Positions 1-6,176 of a DNA stretch of 64,000 nucleotides are shown one piece after another. The stretch is taken from assembly GCA_945910225.1 (NCBI GenBank), contig CAMDYG010000004.1, forward strand, positions 1-64,000, given 5' to 3'. Below the pieces are notes generated by a model, which searched no databases, was not told where the DNA came from, and worked only from the letters and a program-made list of their open reading frames with translations. Every line of letters starts with the position of its first letter. The first letter of the stretch is position 1. Origin of the DNA: an uncultured Eubacterium sp. Lineage in GTDB: Bacteria; Bacillota; Clostridia; Lachnospirales; Lachnospiraceae. The translations under genes were made by a program, and so were the position numbers.

Positions 1-2
1 CG

Positions 3-137
3 AGGGCAGACTGGGCGTTTAGTCCAAGCAGTAAGGTTGATTTGATTGTACAGAAGGCAATCATTGATAAGCAGTATGATATCATGCAGTTAAATCTCAC
101 TTTATTCAAATATACTAATGAGATATTGGGAGTATAA
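3..137 (+). CDS. C-terminal fragment of an unidentified protein
   Basis: Only the last 44 codons are in the window, ending with TAA at 135-137; the start lies to the left. The readable tail begins RADWAFSPSSKVDL and ends with TNEILGV. This frame is open to the window edge while the other two plus frames are stopped within about 45 bases. The tail is rich in Ile, Leu and Lys and shows no motif I recognise. The next gene begins about 45 bases downstream on the same strand, so the two may be cotranscribed. No function can be given. Confidence 0.5.
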   Translation, partial: RADWAFSPSSKVDLIVQKAIIDKQYDIMQLNLTLFKYTNEILGV

Positions 138-182
138 AATAGACATCTATGAAACTCAAGAGTCTAAGAGCAGGAGGATGCA

Positions 183-720
183 ATAACTAAATTTCGAGAG
201 TTGTGTCAGCCAGAAGTAGGATTTTCAGATAATCATAATAAATGCTGGTTTTATCTTATAACATTTTATTTGCATAACATGGGATATGAGATAAAAGAAT
301 TTCCAAGGATACTAGAAAGACCTCCTGTAGAGCCTGCAGATTTTACTTATGGAGATATCAGAAATAGAATAACTGCTGAAGGAAATGATGATAAAGGTAC
401 TGTAAGATATGCCACTAGAAGACAGTTCGTTGCAAATCTTACCTTTATTCAGAAGTCAAATCATATTGAAATAGATAGTACAGTAGATCAAAAATTTATT
501 AAAGAAAAAAAGAAATTTTGTTGAACTAGATTACTCACAAATATGTTTTGGTTATGTTACCAACGAAATTATAACAACTTATAGAAAACAAATGCAGTGT
601 TTTAGACACGCTACAGATAGTGCCATAGCAGAGAGAAAAAGATTCACAGAAGCTCAGAAGAATTTCTTAGTTGATTATGGTTTGACAATAGTAAAAGTTA
701 TAAATGCTTTAGCAAAATAA
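183..720 (+). pseudogene. Unidentified protein gene, start codon ATA and internal frameshift
   Basis: An unrecognised protein of about 178 residues is readable in two pieces. The first piece would naturally begin MTKFRELCQPEVG, but the codon in the start position (183-185), 5 bases after AGGAGG at 172-177, is ATA rather than ATG. The nearest accepted start in frame is TTG at 201, far from the ribosome binding site. The frame stops at 522-524 just after an A7 run (505-511). The downstream sequence continues in the +1 frame to TAA at 718-720 (VELDYSQICFGYV ... INALAK), so one extra base in the run would explain the break. The product is soluble and has no signal or membrane segment. It is either a decayed gene or carries sequence errors. 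Confidence 0.55.
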
Positions 721-726
721 AATGAG

Positions 727-757
727 AATGTCGGTACAATGTTGTACTGGCATTTTT
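727..757 (+). terminator. Rho-independent terminator
   Basis: A 13-base-pair stem (AATGTCGGTACAA against TTGTACTGGCATT, with two G-U pairs) with a 2-base loop is followed by a run of T. It closes the broken gene upstream and insulates the DraG-SseB gene. Confidence 0.75.
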
Positions 758-867
758 GATTTTAAAGTGTCGCTTCCCTGGCGACCAAGAAAGAAGTCTT
801 CTGCGATATACTAACATTGTAACGAGGAAGAATCAACAACGGAGAGGTTCCGGGAATAGGAGGAGCT

Positions 868-2169
868 ATGTACGGAGCAATATTAGGTGATATTATTGGA
901 AGTCCATTTGAGTTTGATAGAGGAACTAAGACAAAGGATTTTGAACTGTTTACAAAAGGTTGTCAGTTTACGGATGATTCTGTAATGACAGTTGCGATCG
1001 CAGAGGCTTTAATTGCGGTAGGTCCGGATGCTACAAAGGAAGAAATTGAGGAGGCTGTGACAGCAAATATGCAGGACTGGGGAAAGCGATATCCTCATGC
1101 CGGATATGGCGGAAGATTTCGCTATTGGCTCGAAGCTCCAAGCCCGAAGCCATATAACAGTTATGGAAATGGTTCTGCAATGCGAGTATCTGCGGTTGGC
1201 TGGCTTTATCCTACTTTAGAGAAAACCAGGGAGGTGGCAGCTTACACAGCCGAAGTAACACATAACCATCCGGAAGGTATCAAAGGAGCAGAGGCTACAG
1301 CAAGCTGTATTTTTTTGGCAAGGCATGGGGTGAATAAGGATGGCATCAAAGAGTATGTAATCAAAGAGTTTGGATATGATTTGAATCGTACATTGGATGA
1401 AATAAGACCGACTTATCATCATGTGGAAAGTTGTCAGCAAACGGTTCCGGAAGCAATCATTGCGTTTCTGGAGTCTGAAAATTTCGAGGATGCAGTAAGA
1501 AATGCAGTCTCACTTGGCGGTGACACGGATACCCTCGCAGCCATAACAGGAAGTATCGCAGAAGCATTTTATGATATGTCAGCGATTTTACGGGCAGAAT
1601 GCAGAAACCGGGTAAGTGAGGATATCTTACATGTGATGCAGTTATTTGATGAAACCATTGGCAGGAGAGTATATCATTCAGATGAAAATGAAGATTTATC
1701 CGGAAATGCTGCCATTGAGACCGCTATACATCAGATGTATGCGAAAGATGACGAGGATAGCTTTCTGTTTTTGCTGACGATGCTATGTTCAAGAATGAAA
1801 AGTAAAGGTCATGTATTGGTGCCTTTTGTTACGGTGGGGGAAGAAATGTTTTCTGATTTGGATGTGTATAATCTCAAGGAAGGAGACATACTTACACTGG
1901 ATCACGATGTCAGATTACACATGGATACCGTGACAGAAGGAAAGGATGAAGAATGGTTTTATTTTTTCACAGGGGAAGAGGAATCAAGGCGAAAACAGTG
2001 TGGAAATGTTATCATGTCAATTCCTTTATATGAAATGATGGAGATTGCGTACAAAAGTGATAAGGTACAGGGACTGGTTATTAATCCATTCGGAAAATAT
2101 GTGCGATTATCGAAGGAACTTTTAGGTTTTATATTAAAGGAATTTAAAGAAAATTGGCAAGAAGATTAG
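868..2169 (+). CDS. ADP-ribosylglycohydrolase (DraG family) fused to SseB-like domain
   Basis: Residues 1-262 are an ADP-ribosylglycohydrolase domain. The metal-binding motif FTDDS is near residue 34 and the second acidic motif GGDTDTLAAITG is near residue 217, so both halves of the dinuclear Mg site look intact. Such enzymes remove ADP-ribose from modified arginine or other adducts. Residues of about 285-430 look like an SseB N-terminal domain (HVLVPFVT, then GLVINPFG near the end), a module found in secretion-related and many uncharacterised proteins. Single-domain DraG proteins end near 270 residues, so the 433-residue length supports a fusion. The ribosome binding site AGGAGG is 4 bases before ATG. 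The stop lies 11 bases before the start of the SIMPL gene, so the two are probably one transcript. The substrate is unknown. Confidence 0.85.
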   Translation: MYGAILGDIIGSPFEFDRGTKTKDFELFTKGCQFTDDSVMTVAIAEALIAVGPDATKEEIEEAVTANMQDWGKRYPHAGYGGRFRYWLEAPSPKPYNSYGNGSAMRVSAVGWLYPTLEKTREVAAYTAEVTHNHPEGIKGAEATASCIFLARHGVNKDGIKEYVIKEFGYDLNRTLDEIRPTYHHVESCQQTVPEAIIAFLESENFEDAVRNAVSLGGDTDTLAAITGSIAEAFYDMSAILRAECRNRVSEDILHVMQLFDETIGRRVYHSDENEDLSGNAAIETAIHQMYAKDDEDSFLFLLTMLCSRMKSKGHVLVPFVTVGEEMFSDLDVYNLKEGDILTLDHDVRLHMDTVTEGKDEEWFYFFTGEEESRRKQCGNVIMSIPLYEMMEIAYKSDKVQGLVINPFGKYVRLSKELLGFILKEFKENWQED

Positions 2170-2180
2170 GAGGAATTGCT

Positions 2181-2849
2181 ATGGAACGAACAATCAGAGT
2201 AACAGGTAAAGGAAATTTGTCAGTTAAGCCGGATACGGTCAGACTGGTTATGACGATGGAAGGAATGAAGGAAGAGTATGATGCGGCATTGGCAGAGTCC
2301 GCTCATATGACAGAAGATCTGAAGCAAATGTTTTCGGACTTAGGATTTGATCGTGAAGATATTAAGACCTTGAACTTTAATGTAAGTGCTGAGTATGAGA
2401 GTTATCAGGCAAAGGACAAAAGCTGGAAAAGAAGATTTGAAGGATATAAATATGTGCATCGAATGAAGATCGAATTTCCTGCTGATAATAACAGACTGGG
2501 TAAGGTATTATATAAACTTGGGCATTCCCCGGTCAGACCGGAGTTTCGTATAGAATATACAGTAGCGGAGCCGGAGAAGTGCAAAAACGAGCTGCTTAAA
2601 AATGCAGTAACAGACGCAAAAGCAAAGGCAGATGTACTTTCCAAAGCATCAGGAGTAAGTCTGGGAGAGATTATTACAATAGATTATTCCTGGGCGGAAA
2701 TAGACTTTGTATCAAGACCAATGGACAAACTGATGTTGGAGGAATGTTGTGTCAGGAGCTGTGAGCCGGATGAAGCTTATGATATTGACATTAACCCGGA
2801 TGATATAGATGTGACAGACAATGTTACGGTTGTGTGGGGAATACATTAA
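2181..2849 (+). CDS. SIMPL domain-containing protein (DUF541)
   Basis: The protein begins MERTIRVTGKGNLSVKPDTV, the classic SIMPL/DUF541 opening (formerly linked to the E. coli YggE family), and shows the alternating strand-helix pattern through residue 220. The ATG at 2181 was chosen over upstream in-frame codons because AGGAGG at 2167-2172 sits at normal spacing and the family homology starts there. No signal peptide is visible, unlike many YggE proteins, so it is probably cytoplasmic. It directly follows the DraG-SseB gene and is followed by a terminator, making a two-gene operon. Family members are linked to stress or oxidative defence, but the biochemical role is not established. Confidence 0.85.
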   Translation: MERTIRVTGKGNLSVKPDTVRLVMTMEGMKEEYDAALAESAHMTEDLKQMFSDLGFDREDIKTLNFNVSAEYESYQAKDKSWKRRFEGYKYVHRMKIEFPADNNRLGKVLYKLGHSPVRPEFRIEYTVAEPEKCKNELLKNAVTDAKAKADVLSKASGVSLGEIITIDYSWAEIDFVSRPMDKLMLEECCVRSCEPDEAYDIDINPDDIDVTDNVTVVWGIH

Positions 2850-2866
2850 TGATAGATATAGGATAG

Positions 2867-2895
2867 AAGAGTAGTGAGAAATTGCTACTCTTTTT
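2867..2895 (+). terminator. Rho-independent terminator
   Basis: The 8-base-pair stem AAGAGTAG / CTACTCTT with a 10-base loop runs into a T tract. It ends the DraG-SIMPL operon. Confidence 0.8.
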
Positions 2896-2912
2896 ATTTA
2901 TATAATAAAATA

Positions 2913-2936
2913 AAAGACACCTTAATTGGTGTCTTT
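2913..2936 (-). terminator. Terminator overlapping the end of the toxin gene
   Basis: The 9-base-pair stem AAAGACACC / GGTGTCTTT with a 6-base loop overlaps the stop codon of the minus-strand toxin gene. On the minus strand it is followed by a T-rich stretch (TTTTATTTTATTATA). It may act from both sides between the convergent genes. Confidence 0.7.
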
Positions 2937-3421
2937 GTTTGCATATGTAATACACATCTGTTCTAATAAATCGAAATTGCAACATCTCTGTTTTATGCGT
3001 AAATCAGCAGGTGTTAATTTTTCATCTTCTGTGTGAAATATTTTATACACACTATTACTTTTGGTCATAATTATCGACTTCATATCTTTTATACATTTAT
3101 ACTGATTTTGTAAAAGTGTTTTATATTCTTTATCTTCTTCGTCATCAAATTTAAAATCAATAACGCATTCTTGTGGAACGGGAATGATTTTGTTAAAATT
3201 AATAACTCCATATTTTCCACTATCTATTTTATGAAAATCTTTCATATTTTTCATAGCTTTATGTTTTGCTTTAGGAGAAGAGAGTGGAATAAAGTAGGTG
3301 AAACCTGTGATTTTTAGCACCGTGCCAATGTAAGGTCGTTTTTCTTCTTTATTTTTTAAGATTCTTGGTTCTTTTGCTCTTAAATATTCAATATATTCTT
3401 TTTTAACTTACATATCTTCAT
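2922..3421 (-). CDS. ToxN/AbiQ-family type III toxin endoribonuclease, reading frame joined by a -1 shift
   Basis: The body (residues from EYIEYLRAKEPRIL onward) is typical of the ToxN/AbiQ/CptN toxin family: YIGTVLKITGFTYFIPLSSPK contains the conserved LSSPK active-site segment, followed by INFNKIIPVP and a C-terminal CCNFDLLEQ motif. These toxins are sequence-specific endoribonucleases held in check by a repeat RNA. The body frame has TAA immediately after its only upstream ATG (3411-3413). A better start is ATG at 3419-3421, with GGAG about 10 bases upstream. It reads MKICKLKK and then meets A_AAA_AAG at 3404-3398 with codon boundaries in the canonical slippery phase. A -1 shift there enters the toxin frame and gives 166 residues, a normal family length. 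Without a shift the ATG frame stops after 13 codons. A single-base deletion in the A run (A6 instead of A7) is the plain alternative. Upstream lie a terminator and the antitoxin repeats, the standard type III order. Confidence 0.8.
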
Positions 3422-3444
3422 CATTCTTCTCCAATGTATAATAC

Positions 3445-3471
3445 AAAAGGAGCTAGTAAACCAGCTCCTTT
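3445..3471 (-). terminator. Attenuating terminator between antitoxin RNA and toxin
   Basis: The 9-base-pair stem AAAGGAGCT / AGCTCCTTT with an 8-base loop ends in a short T run on the minus strand. Type III toxin-antitoxin loci carry a leaky terminator exactly here, so most transcripts stop after the antitoxin RNA and only some continue into the toxin. Confidence 0.75.
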
Positions 3472-3479
3472 ATTTTAAT

Positions 3480-3613
3480 TCCTTTTTTTATGGTGTAGGC
3501 TCACATGCTATTTTAATTTCCCTCTTATGTTGGTGGGGAATCACAACGCTATTTTGATGTTTCTCTTTTGGTGGAAACTCACCGCTATTAGAAATCATTT
3601 GATTTCTTGTTTA
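3480..3613 (-). ncRNA. Type III antitoxin RNA (ToxI-like repeat RNA)
   Basis: Three degenerate tandem units of about 38-40 bases start (plus-strand coordinates) at 3491, 3531 and 3569. Each carries TGGTG, then TCAC 6-7 bases on, then GCTATT. The array sits upstream of the toxin on the minus strand, separated by a terminator, and has a promoter on its far side. In known systems (ToxIN, CptIN) the toxin cuts such an array into single-repeat pseudoknots that inhibit it. The repeats here diverge from each other, and the third is the least like the others. The 5' end was placed about 6 bases after the -10 element and the 3' end before the terminator. Confidence 0.7.
3491..3607 (-). repeat. Three degenerate 38-40-base direct repeats of the antitoxin
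   Basis: On the plus strand the units begin TGGTGTAGGCTCACATGCTA, TGGTGGGGAATCACAACGCT and TGGTGGAAACTCACCGCTAT. Spacing is 40 and then 38 bases. The shared core is TGGTG-N4-5-TCAC-N1-3-GCTATT, and the linkers are A/T rich. Confidence 0.75.
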
Positions 3614-3618
3614 TATTT

Positions 3619-3649
3619 ATTATATACAATTCGGAGAAAAAGAGAATTG
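3619..3649 (-). promoter_or_regulatory. Promoter and inverted repeat upstream of antitoxin RNA
   Basis: On the minus strand a TATAAT hexamer lies at 3624-3619, about 10 bases before the repeats begin. The inverted repeat CAATTC-N11-GAATTG (3627-3649) covers the region where a -35 element would be, where no strong -35 match is seen. It could bind a regulator, but this is inferred only from symmetry. Confidence 0.5.
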
Positions 3650-3806
3650 TTAATATTTGACAAAAAACATAGATAATTTGTGCAAGATTACTAATTGTTG
3701 TAATTCTCTTACAATATTTCTCCAATAATCAAATCTTCCACGAACATTTTCTTTTACTCTCTATTTTATTATTCTCTTTTTATAAGTTAATTTTAGAATT
3801 TTCTAG

Positions 3807-3907
3807 TTGAGTGAAACACACACTCAAGTACATTACTGAATTCCGAAATCGCAATGTACACTATGCATTATAAGCGAATGTCATACTAAGGCAATGACTC
3901 ACTTATA
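3807..3907. repeat. Three consecutive inverted repeats of unknown function
   Basis: Three hairpins stand side by side: TTGAGTG-N7-CACTCAA (3807-3827), GTACATT-N18-AATGTAC (3828-3859) and TATAAG-N27-CTTATA (3869-3907, extended inside by GTCA/TGAC). The rest of 3650-4039 is AT-rich and shows no convincing ORF. The element lies between the type III antitoxin promoter and a nuclease gene remnant. Confidence 0.5.
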
Positions 3908-4039
3908 GGATGGGTATTTCGTTGGGGATTGCTCTCTTATATAGATATTCTCTATACATGACCTTTCATTTCTATATATGGTAAACATTATAAATGTAGA
4001 GTACCGTCCTGCTCGTTGCCCGTTGTTAATGATACTTAG

Positions 4040-4348
4040 ACACCTAGACAGTTTTATAAAGTATATCCTCAAATTGGTTCGACAGTGTCGAACGAATTTA
4101 AATTACCAGATTTTGGGAAAAGTTCGACAGTTTCGAACGAATTTGTCACAGATCCAGATGTTTTAGTTAATAACTTGTCTTTTTCTCATATTCGAGAAAT
4201 TATGGTATTAAATGATGCGTTTGAACGATTTTTTTATGAAACAGAGTGTATAAAATGCAACTGGAATGTAAGAGAACTCCGCAGACAGATAAAAACTAAT
4301 AAAATCAGAGAAGAGAGATGTACAGTTATGTATGTCTCTCTTTTTTGA
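4040..4348 (+). pseudogene. Remnant of DUF1016/PDDEXK nuclease-domain protein (YhcG-like)
   Basis: The frame opens after TAG at 4037-4039 and reads RQFYKVYPQIGSTVSNEF. It then gives LSFSHIREIMVLNDAFERFF and CNWNVRELRRQIKTN, the recognisable N-terminal DUF1016 domain (usually xWSHYxxLL... FYExExxxxxWSVRELxRQI). The family protein is about 350 residues with a C-terminal PDDEXK nuclease. Both the first ~70 residues and everything after RRQIKTN are missing here, and the frame runs into a terminator. The segment STVSNEF occurs twice within it. It is a dead fragment of a defence or mobile-element-associated nuclease gene. Confidence 0.7.
4312..4346 (+). terminator. Rho-independent terminator
   Basis: The stem AGAGAGA / TCTCTCT, extended inside by TAC/GTA, is followed by six T residues. 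It overlaps the end of the DUF1016 remnant. Confidence 0.75.
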
Positions 4349-4385
4349 TATTCAAAAATCGTAAGAAGTGTTACACTTTTATAAA

Positions 4386-4409
4386 GTGTATCTAGTTATA
4401 CACCTTTTT
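4386..4409 (+). terminator. Possible second terminator
   Basis: GTGTAT-N6-ATACAC is followed by CCTTTTTG. The stem is only 6 base pairs, so the call is weak. The rest of 4350-4517 holds a 31-codon open stretch (from ATG at 4444) that runs into the next gene and has no recognisable product. Confidence 0.4.
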
Positions 4410-4517
4410 GAAAAAACATTAAGTAAATATAGTGTTATTAGCCATGCTGGAACGGATTTTTATGAATTCGGGTGTCACAGATAAATATGAAAAAGGAAGA
4501 TTACTAAAGGGTAAATT

Positions 4518-5231
4518 ATGCAGCAACAGAGGTTATTAAGCCTTATTAGACAGGCGATAGAAGATTATAATATGATACAGGAAGGAGATAAGATTGCTGT
4601 AGGGGTATCAGGAGGCAAAGATTCACTGACATTGTTATATGCAATGAATATACTTAACAGGTTTTATCCGAAGAAGTTTGAATTATATGCAATAACCTGT
4701 AATGTTGGCTTTGAGGGAATGGATTTTACGGGTGTGAGGCAGTTCTGTGAGGGCATGAATGTTCCGTATGAACAGGTGGATACAAAGATTGCCAGAATTG
4801 TGTTTGAGGATAATAAAGATGAAAGACCCTGCTCTTTGTGTGCAAAGCTTAGAAAGGGAGCTATGTATAAAAGATTGGGGCAGCTTGGAATTAATAAGAT
4901 TGCATATGCTCACAATAAGGATGATTTTATAGAAACAGCGTTTATGTCTCTTATATATGAGGGGAGATTTTATGCATTTCCACCTGTCACATATCTGCCA
5001 GAGGCAGGAGTGACTGTCATACGGCCAATGATGTATGTACCAGAGAGGGGTGTTGCTAATTTTGTATCCAATCAGGGAATTAAGGTTGTCAAGAATACCT
5101 GCCCGGTTGATGGCTCTACTAAGAGAGAGTATGCAAAGCAGCTTATGGAGCAGATTAATAAAGACAATCCAGGGGCAAAGGACAGGATTATGCATGCTAT
5201 TGTTAATGGAAGATTTGAAGACTGGCCTTAA
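4518..5231 (+). CDS. TtcA-like tRNA 2-thiolation ATPase (PP-loop)
   Basis: This is an adenine nucleotide alpha-hydrolase of the TtcA/TilS superfamily. The PP-loop GVSGGKDSLTLLYAM lies at residues 28-42 and is followed by the CSLC cysteine pair near residue 109. In TtcA such cysteines hold the iron-sulfur cluster used to make 2-thiocytidine at position 32 of tRNA. The motif AHNKDDFIETAFM near residue 133 replaces the more common GHHxDD. At 237 residues it is slightly shorter than E. coli TtcA. The start is supported by AAAGGG 6 bases upstream. Identification as TtcA itself rather than a related tRNA thiolase is likely but not certain. Confidence 0.8.
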   Translation: MQQQRLLSLIRQAIEDYNMIQEGDKIAVGVSGGKDSLTLLYAMNILNRFYPKKFELYAITCNVGFEGMDFTGVRQFCEGMNVPYEQVDTKIARIVFEDNKDERPCSLCAKLRKGAMYKRLGQLGINKIAYAHNKDDFIETAFMSLIYEGRFYAFPPVTYLPEAGVTVIRPMMYVPERGVANFVSNQGIKVVKNTCPVDGSTKREYAKQLMEQINKDNPGAKDRIMHAIVNGRFEDWP

Positions 5232-5308
5232 TTATTATGAATAACTGTTGATATATTTTGAATAAAGTGGTACTATAATATGTATATTATTTATAAGGAG
5301 AAAAGAGG

Positions 5309-6124
5309 ATGAGAAGATTTTATGAAAGTAATAATAATAAGGGGTATCAGGAAGTAGTAGATAAAGAAGCAGAACTTAATTTAATAGGTTTTGATCTAAT
5401 AAGACTTGAGCCGGGTGAACACGCATTATATGAATCAGGTGAATATGAGATTGGTCTGGTTATTTTACAGGGAAGATGCAGTGTTAAGGTTGATGATGCA
5501 ACATTTGACAAGCTTGGGGCAAGAAGAAGTGTGTTTGACGGCAAGCCAACAACTGTTTATGTTCCTAGAGATTCCAAGTATGAAGTTAAAGCAACTGGCA
5601 GCATGATGCTTGAAATTGGTGTATGTAAAGTGAAGGCCAGAAAGAAATATGAAGCATTTGTAATAGATGCAGGAGATGTTACTACAGAGCATAGGGGCAA
5701 GCTCAACTGGCAGAGAGATGTTAATGATATTATTACATCAAAATACGAAGGCAGGGTAGATAGAATTGTTCTTGGTGAAACATACAGTATGCCAGGACAG
5801 TGGTCAAGCTATCCGTCACATAAGCATGATACAGATAATCTTCCATTTGAGGTGAATATGGAAGAAATTTACCACTTTAAGGTTAACCCAGGTCAGGGGT
5901 TTGGTATTCAGGTAATGTACAATGATGATATGACATTAAGAGAAAGTTATATTATAAGAAATGGTGATAGTGTTGCAATAAAGAATGGCTATCATCCAGT
6001 AGCTGCAGCACCAGGATATCAGGTATATTATCTCTGGGTAATGGCGGGCGCTGATACAAGACAGCTGACACCTTGTGATGATCCTAAGCATGCATGGGTA
6101 AAAGCAGTTGAGAAGATGGTATAA
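5309..6124 (+). CDS. iolB: 5-deoxy-glucuronate isomerase (IolB)
   Basis: This bicupin protein of the IolB/KduI family converts 5-deoxy-glucuronate to 5-dehydro-2-deoxy-D-gluconate in myo-inositol breakdown. The metal-binding segment SSYPSHKHD is near residue 168, followed by the acidic partner MEEIYHF, in the second cupin half. The length of 271 residues is normal. The start has AAGGAG 7-8 bases upstream. No other inositol gene (iolA, C, D, E, G, J) is nearby, and the neighbours are a tRNA-modifying enzyme and a lipoprotein, so the role in this organism is open. Confidence 0.85.
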   Translation: MRRFYESNNNKGYQEVVDKEAELNLIGFDLIRLEPGEHALYESGEYEIGLVILQGRCSVKVDDATFDKLGARRSVFDGKPTTVYVPRDSKYEVKATGSMMLEIGVCKVKARKKYEAFVIDAGDVTTEHRGKLNWQRDVNDIITSKYEGRVDRIVLGETYSMPGQWSSYPSHKHDTDNLPFEVNMEEIYHFKVNPGQGFGIQVMYNDDMTLRESYIIRNGDSVAIKNGYHPVAAAPGYQVYYLWVMAGADTRQLTPCDDPKHAWVKAVEKMV

Positions 6125-6176
6125 TTCAGATAAAAGTAACAATATATTAAAGATAAAATATGAGAGAGAGAAACCA

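Noticed and set aside
505-530. A_AAA_AAG as a programmed -1 frameshift site in the 183-720 gene
   Set aside because: A -1 slip leads to TAG after five codons; the conserved continuation is in the +1 frame, so an insertion is the better explanation.
4077-4136. GTTCGACAGTGTCGAAC and GTTCGACAGTTTCGAAC as operator pair
   Set aside because: Both lie inside the DUF1016 remnant and encode the repeated peptide STVSNEF, so the palindromes follow from the coding sequence.
4683-5195. 170-codon open frame opposite ttcA
   Set aside because: It is entirely antisense to a conserved gene, has no ribosome binding site and no recognisable protein pattern; a shadow frame.
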